Source: Sulfuritalea sp. (lineage in GTDB: Bacteria; Pseudomonadota; Gammaproteobacteria; Burkholderiales; Rhodocyclaceae). Taken from it: a stretch of DNA of 58,448 bases. The translations under genes and the position numbers were made by a program. The notes below the pieces were generated by a model, which was not told the DNA's origin, ran no database searches, and saw only the letters and a program-made list of their open reading frames with translations. The stretch is from contig JADJFK010000036.1 of the NCBI GenBank assembly GCA_016708585.1, forward strand, positions 1 through 58,448. The letters are read 5' to 3'. Shown piece by piece: positions 1 through 8,743 of this stretch (position 1 is its first letter; the number at the start of each line of letters is the position of its first letter).

Positions 1-25
1 GCCGTATCGCGGGCGCCGACTTTTT
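1..25 (+). repeat. dispersed GCGCCGACTTT repeat, copy 1 (inside tyrS)
   Basis: A full match to the dispersed repeat described in the findings, ending in five T. It lies antisense within the 3' part of tyrS, where the gene reads KVGARDTA in the S4-like C-terminal domain. Confidence 0.7.
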
Positions 26-1119
26 CGCCGTTCACGCGCACGCCGCCGGCGGCTATCATGCGCAGCGCTTCCGAGGTGCTCGGCGTCAGGCCGGCGGCCT
101 TCAGCACCTGGGCCAGGGAGCCGGCCGGAACGCTGATTTCGGGCATGTCGTCGGGCAACACGCCGCGCTGGAAGCGTGCCTCGAACTCGGCCAGCGCGGC
201 CTCGGCATCCTTCTGCGAGTGGAAGCGGGCGACGATCTCCTGCGCCAGCAGCACCTTGATGTCGCGCGGGTTGCGGCCGTCGGCCACTTCGCGCTTGAAG
301 CGGGCGATCTCGTCGTTGCCGCGGAAGGACAGCAGCTCGTAGTAGCGCCACATCAGTTCGTCCGAGACCGACATCAGCTTGCCGAAGATTTCGGTCGGCG
401 ATTCGGCGATGCCGATGTAATTGCCGAGCGACTTCGACATCTTGTTCACGCCGTCGAGGCCTTCCAGCAGCGGCATCATCAGCACGCACTGCGGCGCCTG
501 GCCCGTAGTGCTTCTGCAGTTCGCGCCCCATCAGCAGGTTGAACTTCTGGTCGGTGCCGCCGAGCTCGACATCGGCCTTCATGGCCACGGAGTCGTAGCC
601 CTGGCACAGCGGATAGAGGAATTCGTGGATGGCGATGGGCTGGCCGCCGGCGTAGCGCTTGGAGAAATCGTCGCGTTCGAGCATGCGCGCCACGGTGTGG
701 CGGGCGGCCAGCTTGATCATGCCGGCGGCGCCGAGCGGCTCGAACCAGGTGGAGTTGAAGCAGACCTCGGTCTTCTGCGGGTCGAGGATCTTGAACACCT
801 GGGCGCGGTAGGTGTCGGCGTTTTCCAGGATCTGCTCGCGCGACAGCGGCGGGCGGGTGGCGTTCTTGCCGCTGGGGTCGCCGATCATGCCGGTGAAGTC
901 GCCGATCAGGAACATCACGTGATGGCCGAGGTCCTGGAAGTGGCGCAGCTTGTTGATCAGCACCGTGTGGCCGAGATGCAGGTCCGGCGCGGTCGGGTCA
1001 AAGCCGGCCTTGACGCGCAGGGGGCGGCCGGATTTCAGCTTGTCGACGAGCTCGGCCTCGATCAGCAGTTCGTCGGCGCCGCGCTTGATCAGCGCCAGTT
1101 GGGAGTCGATATCGACCAT
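1..1119 (-). CDS. tyrS: tyrosyl-tRNA synthetase (3' end outside window; one-base frameshift)
   Basis: Charges tRNA-Tyr with tyrosine in the cytoplasm; class I aminoacyl-tRNA synthetase. Reading leftward from ATG 1117-1119, the protein shows the class I HLGH signature near residue 46 within PTAPDLHLGHTV, then the tyrosine-pocket region, then KMSKS near 455-440. An S4-like RNA-binding domain follows before the window edge. Upstream of about position 505 the good match is in one frame (to LMGRELQKHYG). After it the match (QAPQCVLMMPLLEG, KMSKS) continues in another. The C run at 502-504 has one base too many. Since tyrS is normally essential, an assembly error is as likely as a real mutation. 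It is divergent from the M23 peptidase gene. Confidence 0.93.
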   Translation of the reverse strand, partial: MVDIDSQLALIKRGADELLIEAELVDKLKSGRPLRVKAGFDPTAPDLHLGHTVLINKLRHFQDLGHHVMFLIGDFTGMIGDPSGKNATRPPLSREQILENADTYRAQVFKILDPQKTEVCFNSTWFEPLGAAGMIKLAARHTVARMLERDDFSKRYAGGQPIAIHEFLYPLCQGYDSVAMKADVELGGTDQKFNLLMGRELQKHYGPGAAVRADDAAAGRPRRREQDVEVARQLHRHRRIADRNLRQADVGLGRTDVALLRAAVLPRQRRDRPLQARSGRRPQPARHQGAAGAGDRRPLPLAEGCRGRAGRVRGTLPARRVARRHARNQRSGRLPGPGAEGRRPDAEHLGSAAHDSRRRRARERRKSRRPRYG

Positions 1120-1194
1120 GGTGGATTAACCCGGGTTGACGGAAGGGCGAACTTTGCTACACTCACCCGACTTTTCAGCCGGCCGCCCATCCAA

Positions 1195-2550
1195 TTGCAC
1201 AAAAACAAAGGCGGAATTTTAGCGCAAGTCCTTCACCACCGAAGCCATCGCCCCGGGCATTTCTGGGCCGGCGCCGGCGTGGTGGGTGTTTCGCTCTTCA
1301 GCATGGTGGCCGCCCTCGGCACGGTCAACGAGGCCCGGCCGACGGACATCCCGCAGCAACAGGTGGTGGAAAGCCTGGCACTGCCGGCGCTGAGCGCCGC
1401 GGCGGAAGACGGCGAGCAGAGCTTCCTGCGCGAAGAACGGGTGCAGCGCGGCGATACGGTGATGGGGCTGCTGCAGCGCCTCGGCGTCGATGATCCTGCC
1501 GCCGTCGGCTTCCTCAAGGGCAACGCCACCGCGCAAAGCCTGTTCCGCCAGCTCAGCCCGGGCAAGAACCTGACGGCACGCACCGGGCCGCAGGGCGAAT
1601 TGCAGACTTTGATTTTCCCGCTCAACGGCGGCAAGGACCAGGCCCTGGTGGTGGAACGCCGGGCCGACGGCAATGGCGACGCGTTCTCGGCTACGGAACA
1701 GGCCCTGCCGCTGGAAACCCAGGTGGTCATGCAAACCGCCGAGATCCGCCACTCGCTGTTCGGCGCCTCGGACGCCGCCGGCATACCGGATGCGGTGGCA
1801 ACGCAACTGGCCGACATCTTCGGCGGCGACATCGATTTCCATCGCGATCTGCGTCGCGGCGACCGCTTCGCCGTGATCTACGAATCCGTCAACCATCTCG
1901 GCCGTCCGGTGCGCAGCGGGCGCATCCTCGCCGCCGAGTTCGTCAATAACGGCAAGGCCTATCGCGCCGCATGGTTCGCCGATCCCGACGGCGGCCAGGG
2001 CAGCGGCGGCTACTACACGGCCGAAGGCAAGAACATCCGCAAGGCCTTCCTGCGCTCGCCGCTGGAGTTCTCGCGCATCACCTCCGGCTTCAGCTCGGCG
2101 CGCTTCCATCCCGTCCTGCAGAAATGGCGGGCGCACAAGGGGGTCGATTACGGCGCGCCGACCGGCACCCGCGTCAAGGCGACCGGCGACGCCGTGGTCG
2201 AGTATGTCGGGGTGCAGGGCGGCTACGGCAAGGTGGTGATCCTGCGCCACCAGAACCGCTACACCACCCTCTACGGCCACCTTTCGGGCTTCGCCTCAGG
2301 CCTGCGCAAAGGGAATCGCGTCGGCCAGGGCGACGTGATCGGCTTCGTCGGCGCCACCGGGCTGGCCAGCGGCCCGCACCTGCATTACGAGTTCCGCGTG
2401 AACGACGTGCATCAGAATCCCCTGGCGATGGCCCTGCCCAGCGCGCCGCCCCTGGCTCCCCAGCAGATCGGGCTGTTCCGCACGCAAACCGGCGCCCTTC
2501 TTGCCCGCATCGACCTGATTCGCGGATTCAACCTCGCCCAGGCTGACTGA
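1195..2550 (+). CDS. membrane-anchored M23 family murein peptidase
   Basis: A probable periplasmic peptidoglycan endopeptidase, or an activator of one. The C-terminal third carries the LytM/M23 zinc motifs: HKGVDYGAPTGT (first His and Asp) and GPHLHYEFR (HxH), with GYGKVVILRHQNRYTTLYGH between them. Upstream comes a LysM-like/OapA-like segment (RVQRGDTVMGLLQRLGV) and an N-terminal basic stretch followed by one membrane segment (GVVGVSLFSMVAAL). No ATG lies at the expected start. TTG 1195 is chosen because it keeps the basic SHRPGHFW stretch; GTG 1279 is the alternative. The frame is open far upstream, antisense to tyrS, and that part is not coding. anmK follows after 2 bases, so the two cell-wall genes are probably co-transcribed. 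Confidence 0.88.
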   Translation: MHKNKGGILAQVLHHRSHRPGHFWAGAGVVGVSLFSMVAALGTVNEARPTDIPQQQVVESLALPALSAAAEDGEQSFLREERVQRGDTVMGLLQRLGVDDPAAVGFLKGNATAQSLFRQLSPGKNLTARTGPQGELQTLIFPLNGGKDQALVVERRADGNGDAFSATEQALPLETQVVMQTAEIRHSLFGASDAAGIPDAVATQLADIFGGDIDFHRDLRRGDRFAVIYESVNHLGRPVRSGRILAAEFVNNGKAYRAAWFADPDGGQGSGGYYTAEGKNIRKAFLRSPLEFSRITSGFSSARFHPVLQKWRAHKGVDYGAPTGTRVKATGDAVVEYVGVQGGYGKVVILRHQNRYTTLYGHLSGFASGLRKGNRVGQGDVIGFVGATGLASGPHLHYEFRVNDVHQNPLAMALPSAPPLAPQQIGLFRTQTGALLARIDLIRGFNLAQAD

Positions 2551-2552
2551 CC

Positions 2553-3641
2553 GTGTCCCTGGTCGTCGGGCTGATGTCGGGGACCAGCCTGGACGGCGTC
2601 GATGCGGTGCTGGTGGATTTTTCGGAACGTCCCCCGCGCACCCTGGCCACCTTCTGGCTGCCCTATCCGGATGACATTCGCCGCCAGGCGCTTCAGCTAC
2701 AGGCTGCGGGGCCGGACGAAATTCACCGGGCGGCGCAACTGGCCAACGCGCTGGCGCGCTGCTATGCCGAGGCCGTGCGTGCGGCGCTGTCCGTCGCCGG
2801 CGTCGCTGCGGCGCAGGTTTCAGCCATCGGCTGCCATGGCCAGACCATCCGCCACCAGCCGGCCGCCGGCTACACCGTACAGCTGAACAATCCGGCGCTG
2901 CTGGCCGAACTCAGCGGGATCGCCGTCGTCGCCGATTTCCGCAGCCGCGACATCGCCGCCGGCGGCCAGGGCGCGCCCCTGGTGCCGGCCTTTCATGCCG
3001 CCGTATTCGGCGACCCGGGCCAGCACCGTGTGATCCTCAACCTCGGCGGCATCGCCAACCTGACCGACCTCAATCCGGGCCAACCGGTGCGCGGCTTCGA
3101 CTGCGGCCCGGGAAATCTTCTGATGGATGCCTGGATCGAACGCCACCAGGGACGACGTTACGATGACGGCGGTCAATGGGCGGATCGGGGACAGGTGCTG
3201 CAGGACCTGCTGCAGCGCCTGCTGGCCGACCCCTTTTTTGCCGCCGACCCGCCGAAAAGCTGCGGCCGCGACGAGTTCAACAGCACCTGGCTGGATCGTC
3301 AGCTGGCGGGCAATGAACGGGCCGAGGACGTCCAGGCGACCTTGCTCGCATTGACGGCCGTGACGGTGTCCGCGGCCATCGGCCGCTGGTGCGGCAAGCC
3401 GCAGGCGGTTTTCGTCTGCGGCGGCGGCGCGCGCAATCAGGCGCTGATGGCGCGCCTGCAAGAGCATCTGCCGGATTGCCGTGTCGCCGGCACCGACTTT
3501 CTGGGCCAGCCGGCCGACTGGGTCGAGGCCATGGCCTTTGCCTGGCTGGCGTGGCGCACGCTGCGCGGCGAACCGGGGAACCTGGCCGACGTCACCGGCG
3601 CCCGCGGCCCGCGCATCCTCGGCGCCATCTACCCGCGTTGA
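2553..3641 (+). CDS. anmK: anhydro-N-acetylmuramic acid kinase
   Basis: Phosphorylates and opens 1,6-anhydro-MurNAc to MurNAc-6-P in cytoplasmic murein recycling. The GTG start at 2553 sits 2 bases after the peptidase stop. Residues 6-16 are GLMSGTSLDGV, the signature ATP-binding opening of the family, and CHGQTIRHQP and GFDCGPGNLLMDAW follow as expected. At 362 residues it is of usual length. The segment CRVAGTDFLGQP near residue 312 overlaps a copy of the dispersed repeat, where family members have a short TDE/TDxxG loop. Pairing with the M23 hydrolase suggests one turnover and recycling unit. Confidence 0.95.
   Translation: MSLVVGLMSGTSLDGVDAVLVDFSERPPRTLATFWLPYPDDIRRQALQLQAAGPDEIHRAAQLANALARCYAEAVRAALSVAGVAAAQVSAIGCHGQTIRHQPAAGYTVQLNNPALLAELSGIAVVADFRSRDIAAGGQGAPLVPAFHAAVFGDPGQHRVILNLGGIANLTDLNPGQPVRGFDCGPGNLLMDAWIERHQGRRYDDGGQWADRGQVLQDLLQRLLADPFFAADPPKSCGRDEFNSTWLDRQLAGNERAEDVQATLLALTAVTVSAAIGRWCGKPQAVFVCGGGARNQALMARLQEHLPDCRVAGTDFLGQPADWVEAMAFAWLAWRTLRGEPGNLADVTGARGPRILGAIYPR
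3478..3500 (+). repeat. dispersed GCGCCGACTTT repeat, copy 2 (inside anmK)
   Basis: Matches the repeat with one core difference (GCACCGACTTT). It is in sense orientation in anmK and encodes part of RVAGTDF. As the family has a related loop here, this copy could be partly coincidental. Confidence 0.5.
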
Positions 3642-3650
3642 ATGTGCACG

Positions 3651-3682
3651 AAAAAGGGCGCGGGGCTCGATGCCCCGCGCCC
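3651..3682 (-). terminator. intrinsic terminator between anmK and erpA
   Basis: A perfect 11-bp stem (3656-3666 with 3672-3682, all G/C) has a 5-base loop. Read leftward it is followed by five T (AAAAA at 3651-3655 on the plus strand). This fits the end of the argC-erpA transcript, and the stem may also stop anmK read-through. Confidence 0.85.
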
Positions 3683-3705
3683 TTCATCAATTCAGCGCAA
3701 GCGGA

Positions 3706-4056
3706 TCAGGCCGAGAAGGACGAGCCGCAACCGCAGGTCGATTGGGCATTCGGGTTCTTGATGACGAACTGCGAGCCTTCGAGGCCCTCCGAGTAATCGA
3801 TCTCGGCGCCGACCAGGTACTGGTAGCTCATCGGGTCGATCAGCAGCGAGACGCCATTCTTCTCCATGACGGTGTCGTCGTCATTGGTCACTTCGTCGAA
3901 GGTGAAGCCGTACTGGAAACCGGAGCAGCCGCCGCCGGTAACGAACACGCGCAGCTTGAGTTCGGGGTTGCCTTCCTCGGCAATCAGTTCCTTGACCTTG
4001 CTTGCCGCGTTATCGGTGAAGTTGAGCGGGGCCGGCATTTCGGTGGGTGCGTTCAT
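3706..4056 (-). CDS. erpA: iron-sulfur cluster insertion protein ErpA (A-type carrier)
   Basis: A-type carrier that delivers Fe-S clusters to apoproteins. At 116 residues it has the family length. The three conserved cysteines are visible: one in GGGCSGFQYG (near residue 44) and two in STCGCGSSF at the C-terminus. ATG 4054-4056 has an AGGAG ribosome site eight bases upstream. It is the last gene of the leftward argC-DUF6776-bactofilin-erpA block and is followed by a strong terminator. Confidence 0.96.
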   Translation of the reverse strand: MNAPTEMPAPLNFTDNAASKVKELIAEEGNPELKLRVFVTGGGCSGFQYGFTFDEVTNDDDTVMEKNGVSLLIDPMSYQYLVGAEIDYSEGLEGSQFVIKNPNAQSTCGCGSSFSA

Positions 4057-4129
4057 GGCGTTCTCCTGGGGGGATCTGTAATGGCCTACTAAATAAGTCC
4101 AGTAATTATGATTTCAATGGGACAAAAGG

Positions 4130-4531
4130 TCAATTGCTGGCGGCAAGCTTCAATTCGACGGCCTTCGCCGCCGCACCCTGGTGCACCAGGCGCCCCTGGA
4201 TCACGGCGCCGAGGTGGATCTCGATCGTGCTGTACTCGACATCCCCGGTGACCCGGGCACGCGTCTGAAGTTCAAGGAAGTCGCTGGAATGCACCCCGCC
4301 GATGACCGTGCCGTTGATGACCAGGTGGGATACCGTGATATTGCCCTCGATCCGGGCGTGTTCGCTGATCACCAGCGTCGCCGGCTGGCCTTCGGCGCCG
4401 CGCACGTCGCCCTTGATTTCACCGTCTACCCGCAGGCCGCCGGTGAACGTGACGTCCCCCGTCACCGAGGTGCCGGCGCCGATCAGGCTGTCGATGCGCC
4501 CCTGGGGCTTGCTGTTTTGCTTGCCGAACAT
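4130..4531 (-). CDS. bactofilin (polymer-forming cytoskeletal protein)
   Basis: Bactofilins form nucleotide-free beta-helical filaments that place cell-wall or other proteins. The 133-residue product begins MFGKQNS and then runs through the short hydrophobic/glycine-spaced beta-helix repeats typical of the family (SVTGDVTFTGGLRVDGEIKG, then VISEHARIEGNI, VINGTVIGG, ARVTGDVEYSTIEIH). The start is fixed by an AAAGGAG ribosome site upstream of ATG 4529-4531; a longer in-frame start at 4573 would overlap the preceding gene and lacks this. It lies between a coiled-coil membrane protein and erpA. Confidence 0.93.
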   Translation of the reverse strand: MFGKQNSKPQGRIDSLIGAGTSVTGDVTFTGGLRVDGEIKGDVRGAEGQPATLVISEHARIEGNITVSHLVINGTVIGGVHSSDFLELQTRARVTGDVEYSTIEIHLGAVIQGRLVHQGAAAKAVELKLAASN

Positions 4532-4569
4532 GGTTGGAATCTCCTTTGCTGCAATCTTCGCCGAAGCAC

Positions 4570-5337
4570 TCAAAGTACCAGGCTTTGGCTGGCCTTGACC
4601 GCACCATCCTGAACCAGGCGCGCCTCGACCCGCAGAACGCGGGCCTCGGCGGCCACCTTGAACGTACCCTCCAGGCGCCGGAAGTGGCGGAAATTGACCT
4701 GATACTGGCCGGCGGCAGGATCGCCGGCAGCGGGAAACTGCATCATAACAGTCTCCTGACCATGTTGCACGGTGGCGACGAATTGAATCATGCCGTTGAA
4801 TTCCTTGTCCTTTTTATCTCCGGTTTGGGCGAGAAGAAGACGATAGCGGTACTGTCCGCCGCCGCCGGGAACAATCTGCAGCCGGCTGATCGCGAGCCCG
4901 GACTTGCCGGCCTGGTCGCCCGCCAGGCTTTCAAATGTCGCCAAGTCAGCCTTGAGGCGGGTGTTTTCCTCTTCGAGGGCCCGGATCTGCGCGGCAAGTC
5001 GTTCCTGTGCCGTACTCTCGATGCGCAGGCGGCTTTCGCTCGAATTCGCCACCTTGCGCGCGCCCTCCAGTTCGGATTCCTGTCTGGCCAGGCGCTCGCG
5101 CATTTCGGCGATTTCATGTTCGCTGGCGACTTGGTGAAAGCCGGAAAAACGCCGGCCGGCGTCGTAAATCCAGCCGGCCAGCGCCAGCGACACGCCGGAG
5201 AGGACCACGATGGCCAGCGCACGCCAGTACCACGGCAAGTGCGTGCGGATCGCTACGCGCGGCGCCGATATGCCGAAGCGGCCGCGCAGCCGCCGCAGCG
5301 TCAGGGCAAGACGGGAACTTGTGAAAGGCCCGAACAT
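4570..5337 (-). CDS. membrane-anchored coiled-coil protein, DUF6776-like
   Basis: Function unknown. The protein has a basic cytoplasmic N-terminus (about 45 residues), one membrane segment (YWRALAIVVLSGVSLALAGWIY), a charged coiled coil rich in E, R and L (about residues 75-150), and a beta-rich C-terminal domain (RLQIVPGGGGQYRYRLLLAQ, then FQVNFRHFRRLEGTF-like strands). This matches the DUF6776 type seen beside bactofilin and argC in betaproteobacteria. The start MFGPFTSS at 5337 overlaps the end of argC by 37 bases; an in-frame start further upstream would overlap more. It could work with the adjacent bactofilin at the membrane (inference). Confidence 0.8.
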   Translation of the reverse strand: MFGPFTSSRLALTLRRLRGRFGISAPRVAIRTHLPWYWRALAIVVLSGVSLALAGWIYDAGRRFSGFHQVASEHEIAEMRERLARQESELEGARKVANSSESRLRIESTAQERLAAQIRALEEENTRLKADLATFESLAGDQAGKSGLAISRLQIVPGGGGQYRYRLLLAQTGDKKDKEFNGMIQFVATVQHGQETVMMQFPAAGDPAAGQYQVNFRHFRRLEGTFKVAAEARVLRVEARLVQDGAVKASQSLVL

Positions 5338-6329
5338 TCGTCGAGACCAAACATCAGGTTCATGTTCTGCACCGCCTGCCCGGCCGCCCCCTTGCACAGG
5401 TTGTCGATGACCGAGAGGACCACCAGCGTGTCACCGTCCTGCGGGCGATGCACTGCGATGCGGCAGGTATTCGCGGCGCGCACCGAGCGCGTCTCGGGGT
5501 GCGATTTCGGCGGCAGCACGTCCACAAAGGGCTCGCTGGCATAGCGCCGCTCGAACAGTGCCTGGAAATCCTCTTCGCGCGTGATGCGGGCGTAAAGCGT
5601 TGAATGGATGCCGCGAATCAGCGGCGTCAGGTGCGGGACGAAGGTCAGGCCGACGTCCTTTCCCGCCGCGCGCGCCAGACCCTGCCGGATTTCCGGCAGG
5701 TGGCGATGGCCGGGGACGCCGTAAGCCTTGAAATTATCCGAAGCCTCGGAAAACAGGATGCCGATCTCGGCCTTGCGACCGGCGCCGGACACGCCCGACT
5801 TGGCATCGGCGATCAGGTGATCCAGGTCGATGCAGCCGGCCTCGACCAGCGGCAGGAAACCCAATTGGGTCGCCGTCGGGTAGCAGCCGGGATTCGCCAC
5901 CAGGCGGGCCTTGCGGATCTGCTCGCGGTTCACCTCGGGCAGGCCATACACCGCCTCGGCAACCAGCGCCGGGCTGGCGTGGGTCATGCCGTACCACTTT
6001 TCCCAGAGCGCGATGTCCTTGATGCGGAAATCCGCCGCCAGGTCGATCACCTTGACCCCGGCGTCGAGCAGGCTTGCCGCCTGCTGCATGGCGATGCCGT
6101 TGGGGGTGGCGAAGAACACCACGTCGCACTGATGCAGCGGCGCATCCTTGGGGTCGCTGAAGTTCAGGCCGACGAAACCGCGCAGGTTGGGAAACATTTC
6201 GGCGACCGCCTTGCCGGCGTCGCCGCGCGAGGTGATGGCCTTCAGTTCCACCCCGGAGTGCCCCGCCAGCAGGCGCAGCAGTTCCACGCCCGTATAGCCC
6301 GTACCGCCGACGATTCCCGCCTTGATCAT
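5301..6329 (-). CDS. argC: N-acetyl-gamma-glutamyl-phosphate reductase
   Basis: NADPH-dependent third step of arginine synthesis. Evidence is the N-terminal dinucleotide-binding GGTGYTGVELLRLL, the catalytic cysteine in NPGCYPTA (near residue 147), and a His in the GVPGHRHLPEI segment. At 342 residues it has the type-1 family length. ATG 6327-6329 has AAGGAG eight bases upstream. It starts after the rpsI terminator, so it may have its own promoter in 6330-6415. Confidence 0.96.
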   Translation of the reverse strand: MIKAGIVGGTGYTGVELLRLLAGHSGVELKAITSRGDAGKAVAEMFPNLRGFVGLNFSDPKDAPLHQCDVVFFATPNGIAMQQAASLLDAGVKVIDLAADFRIKDIALWEKWYGMTHASPALVAEAVYGLPEVNREQIRKARLVANPGCYPTATQLGFLPLVEAGCIDLDHLIADAKSGVSGAGRKAEIGILFSEASDNFKAYGVPGHRHLPEIRQGLARAAGKDVGLTFVPHLTPLIRGIHSTLYARITREEDFQALFERRYASEPFVDVLPPKSHPETRSVRAANTCRIAVHRPQDGDTLVVLSVIDNLCKGAAGQAVQNMNLMFGLDECSGLSQVPVLP

Positions 6330-6415
6330 GCCAAGCTCCTTGCCGCGAAAGAATTAATGGTAACCCGTAATCCCACGAGGGGATACCGTCCGCACCCCGG
6401 CGCGGACATGAGACG

Positions 6416-6440
6416 AAAAAGCCGCCCGAAGGCGGCTTTT
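6416..6440 (-). terminator. intrinsic terminator after rpsI
   Basis: AAAAA, then GCCGCC, loop CGAA, GGCGGC and TTTT. The hairpin is symmetrical but directly follows rpsI read leftward, separating the ribosomal operon from argC. Confidence 0.85.
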
Positions 6441-6467
6441 GCAAGGCAGCAATGCGGCCGCTGCGGC

Positions 6468-6860
6468 TTAGCGCTTCGAGAACTGCTTGCGCCGGCGAGC
6501 CTTGCGGAAGCCCACCTTCTTGCGCTCCACTTCGCGTGCGTCGCGGGTGACGAAACCGGCGTTCGAAAGCGCGGGCTTCAGCGTCGCATCGTATTCGATC
6601 AGGGCACGGGTGATGCCGTGGCGCACGGCGCCGGCCTGGCCGGACTCGCCGCCGCCTTCGACATTCACCAGGATGTCGAAGGTGCTCATGTGCTGGGTCA
6701 GTTCCAGCGGCTGGCGCACGACCATGCGGCCGGTTTCGCGCGAGAAGAACTCGTCGACCGGCTTGTCATTGACCACGAACTTGCCGCTGCCGCTGCGCAG
6801 GAAGACGCGGGCAATGGCCGTCTTGCGGCGACCGGTTCCATAATATTGGGTAACTGCCAT
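6468..6860 (-). CDS. rpsI: 30S ribosomal protein S9
   Basis: S9 binds 16S rRNA in the 30S head; its basic tail reaches the P site. The 130-residue product starts MAVTQYYGTGRRKTA and ends in the typical basic tail with RRRKQFSKR. ATG 6858-6860 has AAGGAG upstream; longer in-frame starts are not supported. It sits 25 bases downstream of rplM in the conserved rplM-rpsI operon. Confidence 0.98.
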   Translation of the reverse strand: MAVTQYYGTGRRKTAIARVFLRSGSGKFVVNDKPVDEFFSRETGRMVVRQPLELTQHMSTFDILVNVEGGGESGQAGAVRHGITRALIEYDATLKPALSNAGFVTRDAREVERKKVGFRKARRRKQFSKR

Positions 6861-6885
6861 CGATAACTCCTTGGATTTCCAGCGC

Positions 6886-7314
6886 TCAGATGTCGAGTGA
6901 CTTGGGCTGCTGGGCGGTGTGCGGATGGGCAGCACCGGCGTAGCACTTCATCTTTTTCAGCATCGCGTAGCCCAGCGGGCCCTTGGGCAGCATGCCCTTG
7001 ACCGCCTTCTCCAGGATGCGGCCGGGGAAGCGCTGCTGCAGCTTGATGAAGTTGGTTTCGTTGATGCCGCCCGGATAGCCGGTGTGGCGATAGTATTTCT
7101 TGTCTTCGGCCTTGTTGCCGGTGACGCGCAGCTTGTCGACATTGACCACGACGATGTAGTCGCCGGTATCGACGTGCGGCGTGTAGATGGCCTTGTGCTT
7201 GCCGCGCAGGCGGTGTGCGATCGCGGCGGCCAGACGGCCGAGCACCTTGTCGGTGGCATCGACGACAACCCAGTCGTGCTGGACCTCATGCGGCTTGGCG
7301 GAAAATGTTTTCAT
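6886..7314 (-). CDS. rplM: 50S ribosomal protein L13
   Basis: Early-assembling 50S protein. The 142-residue sequence starts MKTFSAKP and has the diagnostic WVVVDATDKVLGRLA, KAIYTPHVDTGDYIVVVN and GMLPKGPLG segments. ATG 7312-7314 has an AAGGAA ribosome site. It is the first gene of the rplM-rpsI operon. The 272-base gap to the divergent thioredoxin-like gene must hold its promoter; I could not pin down a convincing one. Confidence 0.98.
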   Translation of the reverse strand: MKTFSAKPHEVQHDWVVVDATDKVLGRLAAAIAHRLRGKHKAIYTPHVDTGDYIVVVNVDKLRVTGNKAEDKKYYRHTGYPGGINETNFIKLQQRFPGRILEKAVKGMLPKGPLGYAMLKKMKCYAGAAHPHTAQQPKSLDI

Positions 7315-7586
7315 TCTGGTGTTCCTTGCTTGCTTCAATGGCCCGGCCGGCGCGACTGCGGATGGCAACCCCTCCATAGCCGTGCGCTTTACGGAAAGCC
7401 GGGCATTCTAACCAAGCCGTGCGGCCGCTGTCAATTCCGAATTCAAGGGAAGGGGCAAAATCGCGCTGCTGCCGCCCCCGGAAACCACCGGGCACGCAAG
7501 AAATACTGCTGGAGCGATAAGTCCGATTGCTTTGCGTTGGCGCAAACTGAAGCCGACAATGCGGTTTTTCCTTCCGGAACCCCTCC

Positions 7587-7970
7587 TTGAAACTCCTGAC
7601 CGGACTGCCCCTGCTGCTCGCAGGTCTTGCAGCCTTGCCCGCATCGGCCCTTGAAATCGTGCCCTTCGACGCGGATCGTTTTGCGCGCGCACAAAGCGAA
7701 GGCAGGGTCTCGGTTGTCCAGTTCCACAGCGGCTGGTGCCCCACCTGCGTCATGCAGGAGCGCGGCGTGAAGTCGCTCAAGGACGACAAGGCCCTGGACC
7801 GCGTCACCGTCTTCCAGGCCGATTATTTCAAGGAGGAGGCGCTGCGCAAGCGCTTCAACGTCACCAGCTTTTCCACCCTGGTGGTTTTTCGCGGCGAACA
7901 GGAACGCGCACGCACCACCGGGGATTTTCGTTCCGAGCAACTCAAACAGCTCTTCGCCCGGGCACTCTGA
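7587..7970 (+). CDS. periplasmic thioredoxin-like protein
   Basis: Probable thiol-disulfide protein of the envelope. A hydrophobic signal peptide (MKLLTGLPLLLAGLAALPASA) is followed by a thioredoxin fold with the redox motif WCPTC near residue 51 and a FNVTSFSTLVVFRG segment carrying the expected strand, though the usual cis-proline position reads as S-T. The start is TTG 7587. The CcdA-like gene begins 10 bases downstream, suggesting that membrane protein supplies electrons to it. Confidence 0.85.
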   Translation: MKLLTGLPLLLAGLAALPASALEIVPFDADRFARAQSEGRVSVVQFHSGWCPTCVMQERGVKSLKDDKALDRVTVFQADYFKEEALRKRFNVTSFSTLVVFRGEQERARTTGDFRSEQLKQLFARAL

Positions 7971-7980
7971 AGGCCGGGCC

Positions 7981-8724
7981 GTGACGGTCGTCGCCCAGAC
8001 ATTCGTTCCCGCCAGTATCGGCATCAGCTACCTGGCCGGAGCGCTCACCGCACTCTCCCCCTGCGTATTGCCCCTGCTGCCCCTGGTCGTCGGCGGCGCG
8101 ATGCAGCGTCACCGCGCGGCACCCCTGCTGATGGGCATCGGCATGACCACCGCCTTCGCGGTGGCGGGATGGATACTCGGCGCGCTGGGACCCGCCATGG
8201 ACATCGATGCGGAACGGGTACACCAGGCAGCGGCGATCAGCCTTGTCATCTTCGGCCTCGCGTTGTGGGTGGATCCGCTCGCCAACCTGGTTTCACGCCT
8301 CGTCCAGCCGCTGGCTCTGTCGGCGGATCGGCTGGCGGCCGCGGTCGGGCACCAATCCCCGGCCGCGGCACTATTTTTTGGCGGCCTGCTGGGCCTGGCC
8401 TGGAGCCCCTGCGCCGGACCGATGCTGGTCTCGTCGGTGGCACTGGTGGCCACCGGCCGCGATGCCGGACTGGGGGCGCTGCTGCTGGGAATGTTCGGCC
8501 TGGGCGCCGCAACGCCGCTTGTACTGGCCGCCTACGCGTCGCGCTCCGTGTTCGCACAAGTGAGGAACTGGACGCTCGGACACGGCGTCCGGTTGCGCCG
8601 CGGCTTTGGCCTGCTGGCGATGGCTTCAGGCTTTTTCATCGCCACCGGTCTCGACAAGGCGATGGCGACAGCAATGATCGCCGGCCTGTCCGACGGCTGG
8701 CTGGAACTGATCACCCGGTATTAG
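7981..8724 (+). CDS. CcdA/DsbD-type membrane electron-transfer protein
   Basis: The family passes reducing power from cytoplasmic thioredoxin across the membrane to periplasmic thiol proteins. The 247-residue, GTG-started protein has six or so membrane segments. Both signature cysteines are present in SPCVLPLLPLV (near residue 26) and WSPCAGPMLVSS (near residue 143), the symmetric CcdA pattern. It directly follows the thioredoxin-like gene, which is its likely partner. No cytochrome c maturation genes are next to it. Confidence 0.9.
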   Translation: MTVVAQTFVPASIGISYLAGALTALSPCVLPLLPLVVGGAMQRHRAAPLLMGIGMTTAFAVAGWILGALGPAMDIDAERVHQAAAISLVIFGLALWVDPLANLVSRLVQPLALSADRLAAAVGHQSPAAALFFGGLLGLAWSPCAGPMLVSSVALVATGRDAGLGALLLGMFGLGAATPLVLAAYASRSVFAQVRNWTLGHGVRLRRGFGLLAMASGFFIATGLDKAMATAMIAGLSDGWLELITRY

Positions 8725-8743
8725 CCGAAACGCGACAACCGGA

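Noticed and set aside
421..1194. Upstream extension of the M23 peptidase frame
   Set aside because: It runs antisense through tyrS with no start signal or protein similarity; open only because of GC-rich composition.
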